A model generated the notes under the pieces. That model searched no databases. It had not been told where the DNA came from and worked only from the letters and a program-made list of their open reading frames with translations. A DNA stretch of 64,000 bases, taken from contig NZ_JADOES010000004.1 in NCBI RefSeq assembly GCF_018739885.1, positions 109,277 through 173,276 on the forward strand. Reading direction: 5' to 3'. This DNA comes from Leptothoe spongobia TAU-MAC 1115 (GTDB lineage: Bacteria > Cyanobacteriota > Cyanobacteriia > Phormidesmidales > Phormidesmidaceae). The translations under genes and the position numbers were made by a program. Position 1 is the stretch's first letter. Every line of letters starts with the position of its first letter. This document shows positions 1-9,500 of this stretch, piece after piece.

Positions 1-228
1 AGGGGTTAATAGGGGTTGAAATCTCAGCGCTCCGTTGTCAATCGCAATTTGATGTTCCAGATCACATCCTCGGCGTAACGTACCATTGGTGCTCAGACTC
101 CCAATGGCTTTACCCGCAGGTTTAGCATCTCCATAGAGATCAGTACAGATAGGTCTTGACGGTTGTGGATGATCCTGTTGCTTCTGTTCTGGTGGTTGAA
201 GCGTGTATTTGCGATCGCGTGTTAACAT
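1..228 (-). CDS. Unrecognised protein, N-terminal 76 residues (runs off window)
   Basis: Reading the minus strand directly gives an open frame from ATG at 228 to the window edge with no stop. It begins MLTRDRKYTLQPPEQ and continues with a polar, Gly/Asp-containing stretch (…STNGTLRRGCDLE…). An AGGGG ribosome-binding site lies 5 bases before the ATG, and the frame starts 8 bases after the stop of the PIG-L gene, so it is probably the next gene of the same operon. I do not recognise the family. Its place at the end of a glycosyltransferase/deacetylase operon suggests an exopolysaccharide or cell-surface role, but that is only context. Confidence 0.6.
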   Translation of the reverse strand, partial: MLTRDRKYTLQPPEQKQQDHPQPSRPICTDLYGDAKPAGKAIGSLSTNGTLRRGCDLEHQIAIDNGALRFQPLLTP

Positions 229-236
229 AACGTCCC

Positions 237-1055
237 CTAATTCAAACGGTAGCGGTAGAAAAACTCATAATCCTGGAAAAAGCACTGCAGAAATTCTCCC
301 TGGGCAATATCTCCAAGTGTTGACCAACCAGAGTCCGGAATCAGACGGGTCATTTGAGATCGATGTTGTTCCAAGGCTATACGTTTCAAATCTAGGACAT
401 CCTGGATATCAACAGCATGTCGGAAATACTTCAGCCAATTTAGTCCAGTGTTCCAATGATGACCCAAGGTTGACGATTCTTGTTTCTGCTGGGCTGCAAA
501 ATTTGTCCAAGGCCAGTTACACCAAAACCACACAGGATATTCATAAACGGTGGTTCTAAGGCCACATTCTTTTAGCGCAGACACCACAATATGGCATGTA
601 GCATTATGGTCTGGCACACCATCTTGACGGTACGGAACAAACACCTCCTCCGGCAAAGTTGTCAGCAAAATCTCCTTGACTTTTTTGATTACCATGTTTT
701 TGTGATGGGTCAAGGTGCCATCGGTGATGTTGAGAAACATAACGTCTTTGCTGGCAACGCCTAGTTTCTCCGCCGCTGCCAGAGCTTCATTTGACCGAAT
801 TTTCCGGAGGTCCTTGGCGGACATAACATGGGAGTGCGATTGGCTCCCATCGGTCATAAAGACAATTTTGATAGGTGCCCCCGCCTGGGTCTTTTTTAGA
901 ATAGTACCGCCACATCCTAATGTTTCATCATCTTGATGGGGAGAAAATACAATGGCAGACCGTTTCAAAGAGTCTGGCTGAGCAAAATCACAACGTCGCT
1001 GCATTAATGCATGACAGCTACGGCGCACTAAGGTATTGAAGTTGAGGTCTGTCAT
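237..1055 (-). CDS. PIG-L family (LmbE-like) deacetylase
   Basis: Predicted zinc-dependent N-acetylglucosaminyl deacetylase of the PIG-L/LmbE family, 272 residues. The zinc motif PHQDDE (family PHPDDE) lies at residues 39-44. A Gly-rich CGGTI follows it, and the downstream histidine region reads VPDHNAT. The frame is open back to 1121, but that would overlap the upstream gene's end at 1060. The ATG at 1055, 5 bases after that stop, keeps the whole domain and is preferred, although its ribosome-binding site is poor. Such enzymes deacetylate amino-sugar conjugates. Here it sits between a TPR-glycosyltransferase and an unknown gene, so glycan modification is likely. The exact substrate cannot be read. 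Confidence 0.85.
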   Translation of the reverse strand: MTDLNFNTLVRRSCHALMQRRCDFAQPDSLKRSAIVFSPHQDDETLGCGGTILKKTQAGAPIKIVFMTDGSQSHSHVMSAKDLRKIRSNEALAAAEKLGVASKDVMFLNITDGTLTHHKNMVIKKVKEILLTTLPEEVFVPYRQDGVPDHNATCHIVVSALKECGLRTTVYEYPVWFWCNWPWTNFAAQQKQESSTLGHHWNTGLNWLKYFRHAVDIQDVLDLKRIALEQHRSQMTRLIPDSGWSTLGDIAQGEFLQCFFQDYEFFYRYRLN

Positions 1056-1059
1056 AGAG

Positions 1060-3138
1060 TTAACCCGGTCCCATTGTATTTTCCACTTCACAGAGATGTT
1101 GATATTGGTGCAGTAAATCACTCGCTACCTTGTCAAAGGTAAAATATTGCACCGCTCTTTGTTGTCCAGCCTGTCCCATTTGTTGCCTGCGCTCACGGTT
1201 CGACAACAGCTCTAATATTGCTGCAGCTAATGCATCGCTTTCTCCTCGCTCAACCAGGAGACCAGTCTTGCCATGTTCAACCAGCTCTGGAATTGCGCCT
1301 GCCCGAGTAGCAATTACTGGTAGTCCCAACGTCATAGCTTCCGCAATGGGCATGCCAAATGCTTCGTGGCAAATAGAGGGAAAAATAAACAGATCGGCTT
1401 GCCGATAGAATTTTGGCAATTCGGACGGTTGAACCAGGCCTGTAAGCGTGACGGGCTTCGTCCCATCCTCGTTCGCCATTTGGTCGAACTTGAGCATCCA
1501 CTGCCTCAGGTAGCGATCCCAATTGTTATCTTCGTGGAAGGATGACAGTGCTGAAACTTTCGGATCATCACTTAACCCTACCAAGTATTCCAAGGGGATC
1601 ACCCCTATCGCTCCGATCAGCGTTAGCTGCACATTTGGCTCCTGCTCAATTACTTTTTGGAAGGCTTCTAATAAAACATGGGCTCCTTTTTCTGGGCAGA
1701 CTCGACCGACAAAAAGTAATCGTTTGACGGACGTTTCAGAAGAGGCTCGATCGTTTCGATAACGGCTTCTAAAGTTCAGATAGCGATCGCTATCTACTCC
1801 ATTATGAATAGTTAAACAGCGTTCTTCTGCCGCCGGGAATCGCTGTTTAACTTGGTGGGTAATATATTGACTTGGGGTGGTGATTAGATCAACATTGCGT
1901 AACCGCTTTTCCAAAACCTTGTGGTTAAGCTGATCGAGCCATTCACAATGCATGTGCAGAACAATCTTGATCTCTGGTGAAAGAGCACGGATCACCGGAG
2001 CAAACTGAGAAAAATTATGAATATGAACTACATCATGGTGATGCTTTCTCAATTCATTGCCAATTTGCAAGCTATACCCTAGATAATAAAGACCAGATGC
2101 AAAACCAGGTTGGGTGATTGTATTAAATCCTGGAAAACGTTCAAGTTGTTTAAGAATCCCTCGATCCAGTTTAATGGGAATATACCGATAACGAACTCCA
2201 TCATGAACGGTTTCTTGGAGTCTTTCTCCAGGAGCATAAACCGTGATATCACAGGCTGTTCCTAATCGCTTAACCAATTCATAAGTCAAAATCCCAATTG
2301 AGTCAGCAGGTTCTGGAAACACGGTCATCACAAAGGGCTGACAAACAAAGGCGACCTTTAGTTTTTGATTTGAACCTTTGGATTGCTTAATCTGATCAAT
2401 CTGACGTAACTTTTGATGCACTCGCGTCTCTAATATTGAAGTAGTCTGCTGAGGCAATGCCAAGACATTTTGATAAGTAGAGCTGGCCTCAACAAAATTT
2501 CCTTGCGTTTGGGAGATCACCCCAAGCTGATAGTAAGCTTCAGCCAGCTGCGGATTGAGGGTAATCGCCTGTCGATAATAATCAGCCGCTGTCGTTAGAT
2601 CTCCTGCCCTATGACGATTAATACCCAAGTCGTAATTTAAATATGAAAAATGTATTTCCTCTGCTTCAGAAAGTTTATTTTGACTGTAGAGCACATTGGC
2701 CAAGTTTACCTGGGCTTCAGGGAGGTGTGGCTGCAGTTGAAGCGCCTGCTGATAAGAGCCAATGGCCTGGTCAACCTTACCTTGTAGTTGAAAAACATAC
2801 CCCAGATTATTAAAGACTGGATAGGCCTTAGGTTGTAAGCCAATGGCTTTTTGGTAGGCGTCTATGGCTTCCTGTAAATGACCTTGTATTTGATGCACAT
2901 TCCCTAAGCTAAACCATGCCTTAAAAGATGAAGGATTGATTTGCAGGATAGAATTAAGCAAATGTTCAGCATCGTGGTAACGACCTTTCTGTTGAGCTAC
3001 CATGCTGAGGCCATGTAACGCATCTGTATTGCCCGGCTGAAGCCCAAGAACTTGCCGATATATACGGTGGGCTGGTTCTAGATTGTTAGATTTCTGATAT
3101 TGAACCGCTCTTTGTAGAGCTTCAGCAACAGTAGACAT
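1060..3138 (-). CDS. TPR repeat protein fused to a GT4 glycosyltransferase
   Basis: A 692-residue two-part protein. Residues 1 to about 235 are tandem tetratricopeptide repeats (recurrent A-x-x-Y-x-x-A-I-x-L-x-P). Residues about 260-685 form a GT-B glycosyltransferase of family GT4. Visible motifs are FVGRVCPEKG before the second Rossmann domain and an E-x7-E in HEAFGMPIAEAM, followed by GLPVIATRAGAIPE. The enzyme would transfer a sugar from a nucleotide donor, and the TPR part probably holds a protein partner or acceptor. It is followed after 4 bases by the PIG-L gene. TPR-GT fusions are common in cyanobacterial and planctomycete surface-glycan loci. The donor and acceptor are unknown. Confidence 0.88.
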   Translation of the reverse strand: MSTVAEALQRAVQYQKSNNLEPAHRIYRQVLGLQPGNTDALHGLSMVAQQKGRYHDAEHLLNSILQINPSSFKAWFSLGNVHQIQGHLQEAIDAYQKAIGLQPKAYPVFNNLGYVFQLQGKVDQAIGSYQQALQLQPHLPEAQVNLANVLYSQNKLSEAEEIHFSYLNYDLGINRHRAGDLTTAADYYRQAITLNPQLAEAYYQLGVISQTQGNFVEASSTYQNVLALPQQTTSILETRVHQKLRQIDQIKQSKGSNQKLKVAFVCQPFVMTVFPEPADSIGILTYELVKRLGTACDITVYAPGERLQETVHDGVRYRYIPIKLDRGILKQLERFPGFNTITQPGFASGLYYLGYSLQIGNELRKHHHDVVHIHNFSQFAPVIRALSPEIKIVLHMHCEWLDQLNHKVLEKRLRNVDLITTPSQYITHQVKQRFPAAEERCLTIHNGVDSDRYLNFRSRYRNDRASSETSVKRLLFVGRVCPEKGAHVLLEAFQKVIEQEPNVQLTLIGAIGVIPLEYLVGLSDDPKVSALSSFHEDNNWDRYLRQWMLKFDQMANEDGTKPVTLTGLVQPSELPKFYRQADLFIFPSICHEAFGMPIAEAMTLGLPVIATRAGAIPELVEHGKTGLLVERGESDALAAAILELLSNRERRQQMGQAGQQRAVQYFTFDKVASDLLHQYQHLCEVENTMGPG

Positions 3139-3231
3139 ATTATTTTTGTTTTACTAATGGCTTTTGCTAGTTACTGAAGACTTCCTCTATAAGACACCTG
3201 TGAGCATAGTCTTCAACTTGGGTATCTGTTT

Positions 3232-4476
3232 TCACAGAATGTGAGGCTCAGGAATAGGGATAATAAACTGCCCACCTCTTGCCTGATAAGTAGATTGTTG
3301 TTGCATAATCTCATCAGCAAAGTTCCAGGCCAGGATCAACACATAGTCTGGTTGATCCTCAATCAATTTTTTCACCGGGAAGATGGGAAGATGATTCCCC
3401 CCCATATATTGCCCATGCTTGACTGGATTTAAATCCACGACATAGTCCAACAGTGTTTGGTCGATCCCTACATAGCTCATCAGGGTTGTTGCCTTGGCAG
3501 CAGCACCATAGCCAACGATTCGCTTACCTTGCCGCTTTAAATCCTGGAGAATGTCTAAAAGCCCCTGTTTAACACTATTGACTCGAGCAGCAAAATCACG
3601 ATAGTAATCAATGCTGTCAACACTTCGCTGGTGCTCTAGTCGCAATAGTTCAGTGACTGAATCATCGACAGACTCATGGGGTTCGACAAAGAGTCGTAGG
3701 GAGCCCCCGTGAATGGATATACGCTGAACGCGATTTAGAAACAACCCGTGACAACGGAAGAGCCGATCCAGGGCGGTCACCGAGAAATAGCACAGGTGCT
3801 GATGATAAATGGTATCAAACTCACAATGGTCCACTAAATCAACAACATAGGGAACCTCAATGACAGCCATCCCCGTGGGTTTGAGTATCGTATAGATACC
3901 TTCTACAAACCCATTCAGGTCTGGTACATGGGCTAAGACATTATTCGCTAAAAAAACATCTGCCCTTTTGCCTTCAGCCACTAATTGTTGTGCCAGCTGT
4001 TGAGTAAAGAACGTGCATAATGTGGGTATGCCCACCTTGTGGGCAGCGGCCACAGGTCCGTCAGCAGGGTCAATTCCCAATACCGGAATGCCATGCTCAG
4101 CAAAATTTCTCAGCATATAGCCATCATTGCTGGCCGCTTCTATCACCAGGCTATCCTTGTTAAGTGACTTCGATTCAATGATGGCCAGAGCGCTGTCTCG
4201 AAAGTGTTGCAACAATGATGGTGATACCGACGAAAAGTAAGGATAATCCCGGCAAAATAGAATTTCAGGAGATACACTTTCGGTGATTTGTAATAGCCCG
4301 CTACTCGGGGAAAAAGCCAATTCTAGCGGAGCCGTATACTCTGGCTGATCTAATTGGTTTTCGGTGAGCAGCGCATCGGCTAATGGAGTATTTCCAAAAG
4401 AAATTACCATTTCCAGGTCACGCAATCCTCCTGAACGGCAGGGTGGTAACTGATCACGGGCTATTAACTCAAGCAT
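3232..4476 (-). CDS. Sugar C-methyltransferase-like SAM-dependent methyltransferase
   Basis: A 414-residue protein with the three-part layout of the TylC3/NovU-type sugar C-methyltransferases: an N-terminal zinc-binding-like domain (about 1-75, DYPYFSS signature near residue 78), a central SAM Rossmann domain (about 100-210, VIEAASNDG then VLGIDPA, and LANNVLAHV), and a C-terminal domain with [12 protein letters not shown]. The usual CxxC pairs of the N-terminal zinc site are missing here (CRSGG and SPSSG at those positions), so it probably does not bind that zinc. Family members methylate nucleotide-linked ketosugars made by 4,6-dehydratases. The neighbouring rfbF and SDR genes fit synthesis of a branched CDP-deoxysugar. 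Confidence 0.8.
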   Translation of the reverse strand: MLELIARDQLPPCRSGGLRDLEMVISFGNTPLADALLTENQLDQPEYTAPLELAFSPSSGLLQITESVSPEILFCRDYPYFSSVSPSLLQHFRDSALAIIESKSLNKDSLVIEAASNDGYMLRNFAEHGIPVLGIDPADGPVAAAHKVGIPTLCTFFTQQLAQQLVAEGKRADVFLANNVLAHVPDLNGFVEGIYTILKPTGMAVIEVPYVVDLVDHCEFDTIYHQHLCYFSVTALDRLFRCHGLFLNRVQRISIHGGSLRLFVEPHESVDDSVTELLRLEHQRSVDSIDYYRDFAARVNSVKQGLLDILQDLKRQGKRIVGYGAAAKATTLMSYVGIDQTLLDYVVDLNPVKHGQYMGGNHLPIFPVKKLIEDQPDYVLILAWNFADEIMQQQSTYQARGGQFIIPIPEPHIL

Positions 4477-4519
4477 TGGACATCATCTCTTTAAAGCGTA
4501 CAGAATAATATTGTTGAGT

Positions 4520-4655
4520 ACCAACTCAAAGCGGGACGTTTTTCCAAGGATAGTATTCAGAAGTCAGAAGTCAGGAATCAGTACCTCACTGGCTTCTGGC
4601 TTCTGGCTCCTGATTCCCCACCTAGCCAGGATTTTCTGGCTTAAGTTGATACCCA
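4520..4655. repeat. Nested hairpin intergenic repeat, copy 1
   Basis: Lies between the methyltransferase and SDR genes. The centre has runs of CAGAAGTCAGAAGTCAGGA facing CTGGCTTCTGGCTTCTGG, a heptamer-style inverted repeat. Outer arms CCAACTCAAAGCGGG (left) and TTTCTGGCTTAAGTTGA (right) are imperfectly complementary. The layout and outer arm resemble the copy at 13253-13377, so this is a dispersed element family. It could also act as a transcription barrier. Confidence 0.6.
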
Positions 4656-4676
4656 TATTGTTGAAGCAATCAGATA

Positions 4677-5720
4677 TTAAGCAGCAGCAACAGCGACTTC
4701 TTTCCACCGTAAACTGTCATCCAGCTTATCCATCTTCAACAGTTTTTGGATATGGGCAATCCGTTTATATCGTGGACCTTCAAAGTCATCGAGGGTTAAC
4801 CCGATTGCTTGGTAAGCGTTATAAAGCTCCTGGGCTCCTTTGCGCGCATCCCATTGAGGTTGAAACTCAGGTAATGTGTGAGCAATCTTACTGCAATCAA
4901 CCCGGTAGCAGCGCTGATCAGGACCTGCATCCGGCGCATAGTCGATCCGGCATCCAGGAACCGTCTGCTGAACAATTTCAGCAATTTCCCGAATCTGATA
5001 ATTATCCTGATTGCGCCCCACGTTAAAGGCCTGATTGTGGACTTTTTCTCGGGGAGCATGGAGGACCGCCAGAAAAGCTCGGGAAATATCCTCAATATGG
5101 ACAATTGGACGCCAGGGAGTCCCATCACTTTTCAAGTAGACTCGTCCAGTTGTAAACGCCCAAGCCACTAAATTATTGAGCACCAGATCAAATCTCAGTC
5201 GAGGTGAAACTCCAAATGCTGTCGCATTCCGTAGATAGGTGGGGCTGAAATGATCATCGGCCAGCTGATGGAGATCCTGCTCAACCTTAACCTTGGAGAT
5301 ACCGTAAGGAGTCACTGGATTAAATGCCGATTGCTCATCTAACCAGTCTTGTCCCCCAGCGCCATAGTTACTACAGGAGGATGAGAAAATAAAACGCTCC
5401 ACACCAGCTTGCTTTGCGAGTTTGGCTAACTGGACCGATGCCAGATGATTAATCTCATAGGTTAAATCTGGATTGAGATTGCCCAACGGATCGTTGGATA
5501 ATCCGGCTAGATGTATAACAGCATCAACTCCCTTCAGGTCAGAAAGCTGAATATCTCGCACATCCTTTTTGAACTCTGGGATAGTAGGTACACTCTCTCC
5601 AAAGGTACTTCCTTGGTATAAGTTATTATCTATGCCAACAACATCATGACCTGCTGATAAGAGCAGGGGCGTCATGACCGTTCCGATATAGCCTTGATGT
5701 CCCGTAACTAACACTCGCAT
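4677..5720 (-). CDS. NAD-dependent epimerase/dehydratase (extended SDR)
   Basis: A 347-residue extended short-chain dehydrogenase acting on a nucleotide sugar. The N-terminal NAD motif is TGHQGYIG (residues 6-13). A DVVGID acidic end of beta-2 and a SSSCSNYG serine region follow, then the catalytic YGISK (Y-x3-K). The frame is open to 5825, but MRVLVTGHQ at 5720 has a GGGAGGA site just upstream and starts exactly at the fold, so it is chosen. The start overlaps the 3' end of rfbF by 77 bases in another frame. With RfbF and a C-methyltransferase alongside, it is probably an epimerase or dehydratase of a CDP-sugar pathway. The exact reaction is not decidable here. Confidence 0.85.
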   Translation of the reverse strand: MRVLVTGHQGYIGTVMTPLLLSAGHDVVGIDNNLYQGSTFGESVPTIPEFKKDVRDIQLSDLKGVDAVIHLAGLSNDPLGNLNPDLTYEINHLASVQLAKLAKQAGVERFIFSSSCSNYGAGGQDWLDEQSAFNPVTPYGISKVKVEQDLHQLADDHFSPTYLRNATAFGVSPRLRFDLVLNNLVAWAFTTGRVYLKSDGTPWRPIVHIEDISRAFLAVLHAPREKVHNQAFNVGRNQDNYQIREIAEIVQQTVPGCRIDYAPDAGPDQRCYRVDCSKIAHTLPEFQPQWDARKGAQELYNAYQAIGLTLDDFEGPRYKRIAHIQKLLKMDKLDDSLRWKEVAVAAA

Positions 5721-6501
5721 CTTTTTCTTCCTCCCAAATTTTCCATGGTGGATTGCCACCATCCCAAAGCTTTTGCAGGCGTCTTTTATCCCGCAAAGTA
5801 TCCATACATTGCCAGAAACCGTCATAGCGATAGGCCATCAGCTGACCGTCTGCTGCCAACCCCTCTAAAGGTCCTTTTTCCCACTGGGTATCATCCCCCT
5901 CAATGTAGTCAAACACCCCAGGTTCAAGCACAAAGAATGCACCATTGATCCAACCTTCCTCGGTTTGAGGCTTCTCTGAAAACTCCACCACCTGATCTCC
6001 ATCCAAGGTTGGTAGACCAAATCGTGATGGGGGTCGCACAACTGTCATGGTGGCTAATTTGCCATGGCTACGGTGAAATGCCAGTAGGTCGCGCAGATTC
6101 AAATCTGAGACACCATCTCCCCAGGTCAACATGAAGGTTTCATTATTCATGTAGGGAATTAACCGCTTGATACGACCACCTGTGTTGGTATGTAGTCCCG
6201 TTTCAATGAGTTCAACATTCCAATCGGGTTTGTTGTCACCACCATGCATATCAACTCTACCACTGCGGAGATTAATCGTTAGATTACTGTTGAGGGAACA
6301 GTAATCAACCATATATTTCTTAATGACTTCGGCTTTATAGCCTAGGGCAATGACAAAGTCTTGCAAGCCATAGTGATAGTAATGTCTCATGATGTGCCAA
6401 AGGATAGGCTGTCCGCCAACTTCCACCATGGGTTTTGGCTTACTTTCTGTTTCTTCGGCTAGGCGGGTCCCCAAACCACCGGCAAGCAGTCCAACCTTCA
6501 T
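5644..6501 (-). CDS. rfbF: Glucose-1-phosphate cytidylyltransferase
   Basis: Makes CDP-glucose from CTP and glucose-1-phosphate, the entry step to CDP-deoxysugars. The nucleotidyltransferase signature LLAGGLGTRLAEET with KPKPMVEVGG begins at residue 5. TWGDGVSD provides the metal-binding Asp, and WQCMDTLRDKR near the C-terminus is characteristic of RfbF. It has an AGGAGG site before the ATG. The family usually ends soon after PW(K)xW at about 257 residues. This copy carries about 25 extra residues (EEEKDASVSYG…) that overlap the start of the SDR gene. Confidence 0.92.
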   Translation of the reverse strand: MKVGLLAGGLGTRLAEETESKPKPMVEVGGQPILWHIMRHYYHYGLQDFVIALGYKAEVIKKYMVDYCSLNSNLTINLRSGRVDMHGGDNKPDWNVELIETGLHTNTGGRIKRLIPYMNNETFMLTWGDGVSDLNLRDLLAFHRSHGKLATMTVVRPPSRFGLPTLDGDQVVEFSEKPQTEEGWINGAFFVLEPGVFDYIEGDDTQWEKGPLEGLAADGQLMAYRYDGFWQCMDTLRDKRRLQKLWDGGNPPWKIWEEEKDASVSYGTSRLYRNGHDAPALISRS

Positions 6502-6585
6502 AATTTAATCCTCCTAAACTTTGTTTTTTGGGATCGTTGACTGTAAGTAGAAAACACCTGAAACCCTCTACTCAACTTTTTGGAG

Positions 6586-9500
6586 CTACTGGTCGTCCAT
6601 TAACCGTTCTGCAATATAAGCTTTTAAGGGTGCAACCCTGTCACTTGAGAGCCAGTTAAAAACTTGATTAATGCCTGCTGGAGAAGAATCGATTCTAAGG
6701 GCATCTTGAATTAGGTAAAATGCGCTATCCAGTCTGCCGACGTCGACAGGTATCATGGCTCTGTCCAAACACCACTTATTGTGAAATCTGCGAGAATTCT
6801 TGGTGATTTCGTCGCGCCAATCAGCAGGAAGATAGCCTTCGGAAATTTCTATCGCGCGCTGATGTCCAGCTCCAGGAGAGCCATCTTCCTTATCCTCAAT
6901 AATGAGACTTCTGGTCATGCTATTGGAATGTTGACGGTAGTGGGTGAGAATGCCAGGCTCGTACCACCAGTCATAGAATGATGCGACTCGTTTATAAAAT
7001 TCCCAGTCACAGGCATAGAGAAAATCAAGGCAATATCCGCCTAATTTCTCATAGGCATCCCGTCGGATCACCATGGAAGGTGGACCTAGGGAGCAAGAAA
7101 CCCCAAGTCTTTTAATCCAATCCTTCACCACACCCCGAAAATGTTTGAGATTATGCTCTTGTCTAAAGATGACTTTGCGGTTTTCATTGATATTTTCATA
7201 GCCAGTAAAGGCTGCTCCAACAGAGTCAGGGCAGGTTTCCAAACTGGTTTTTAATCGGCTATAAAAACCAGGTAAAACATAATCATCATGTTGTAAGAGA
7301 TGAATCCACTGGCCTCGACAAAGAGAAACAAGAGTATTCCAATTTGGTTGCAAAGGAATTGTCTTGGGCAATCGATAGTAGCGAATAATGCCTTGTCCCA
7401 GGGCATTGACAATGTCAAACAGTGGAGGGTCACTACCATTATCCAGAACAACAATTTCCATGTCATCATGTCCGTTCCACTGAGCTAAGACGCTAGCTAG
7501 ACACTCGGGAAAATATTCTGGGCGGTTTACAGCAGGAATGGCTACACTCCAAAAAGGTCGTTTGCCGGTATCCGGTGGTACTGGAGGAATGGCAGGAAAC
7601 TGATGTCCGCCAATCTCAACCGGTTCAAAGGTGATCGTTGGAGGAGCAAAATCTTCAAAGTTGGGATGACTAACCTCGGCTTTTTCAGAGCAGTATTGAG
7701 CTAAATAACCTGGGTTGATCAGACTCACCGCCTGATGAAAAGCCTGTACCGCTTCGTCAATGCGCTTTTGGATTTGGTAGGTGCGGCCCATCTCCATATA
7801 TGCAGTAGATTCTAGGGCACTCCCTTCCTGATCGGGCTTGAGTTTTATGGCTTTCTCAAAACAAACCAATGCCTCCTCCAGTTGACCCTGTTCATTCCGT
7901 TTAGCGATTCCCAATCCCAAGTGTGCCTCTGCCAGGTTTGGGTCGAGCACAATCGCCTGTTGAAAATAGTCAATCGCAGATTTTAGATTTTCTGCCTTTT
8001 TCTGAACAATGCCCAATTTATAATTCAGCTTGGCATAGTGTATCCATTTATCATCTGGTAGCTCTCCATTTAGATGTAGGGCGTTCGCGTGATGGACATC
8101 AATTTCTCGGGAGTTGGGTTCGAGGCTCAATGCTTGACGATAGTATTTAATTGACTCGTCTAGTTGACCATTTTGTTGCAAAACATAAGCCAGGTTATTG
8201 TAAACCGGCACTAGATCAGCGCGAAGTTCCAGAACCCGCTGATAGGCTTTGATGGCATCATCTAGCCGACCTTGCCCTTGCCAGAGATTTCCCAGAGAAA
8301 ACCAGGCGGAGAATAAATCAGGTTGAACTTTAATGGCCCGATTGAATAAATCTTCGGCAATCTGCAGTTGTCCATTCTTTTGAGCAAGGGTAGCCAGTCC
8401 CACCAGTGCTCTGGGTTGATCTGGTTGTCTAGCAATCACTTGCTGATAGATTGTCTGAGCTTCAGTTGTTTTCCCTAATGCCTGTAATTTTTCGGCACGA
8501 TCAAGCGCTGTCTCGATCTCTGAGCTGTTCCCTGAAGCGCTAAGTTTTTTAGATTTGTTCACCAGTTTTAACAAAAAGTCTTCGAGGCCCCTGACGGATT
8601 GCAAATCTCGATATAAACGATGCTTGTTTTGAGCAATCTGAAGGGATATGGTTTTCCGGTATTGAGGATCTTTTCCTAATCGAGCTGCGATTTCAACATA
8701 GTCTTCCTTACTGGAGGCAATTGTTGCCTCAACATCCATCATTTTGAGAATGGCATAGCTGTGACGCCCCCGCATAAACTCCTCTGGCAGTGTCACAATG
8801 GGGAGATCAAAGACTAGAGATTCCAGGGCAGAATTATGACCTGACCAACCAATGCTGTCTAGAAAAATATCAGCCAGGGATGCAGTACCAGCAAACTTTC
8901 TCGGATTCATCCGAGGTACAAATCGACAAAACTCTTGGTAATCTAGCTGAAACTGGCTGAACGCATCACGTAGACGCCCTTTAAAAATGTCCGTCACGTG
9001 CTGAGTTCCATGCTCAATAAAAACAAACCTGGCTTTGTCTAGCTGACTGGCGATTTTTGGAAAGACATCATCGTGCTTGGGTAGGTACTTAAAGAGAGAC
9101 TGACAGCACCAGAACATGACATCATCATCAGTCAGATTAATCTCTTGTCTGGAAACAGGATGCGGATAATACTCCAGGGGAGTATAGTAAATAGAGAGAT
9201 TGGGCAGGCGAACTAACGTCTCAGTATAATGCTCCTCCGCATTCTCAGGCTCCATCAACTCACAGCTCAAGAAATAATCGATCGTGGGCAAACCACTTGT
9301 CTCAGGGTGTCCGGCAGCAGCCAGTTGAATCGGTGCTAGTCTCAAGCTACCCAGTTCTAAAGTAGTGGGATCCATGCCAAACTCAGAAAAGATGAGCAGG
9401 TGCAGTTTGTCATCAATAATTCTCTGGCACCATTGCTTGATGTCTAGCGGCCCCTGTACAAATTTTTTGAAAGACTTTCTGGCCACCAATGTCTCTGGAT

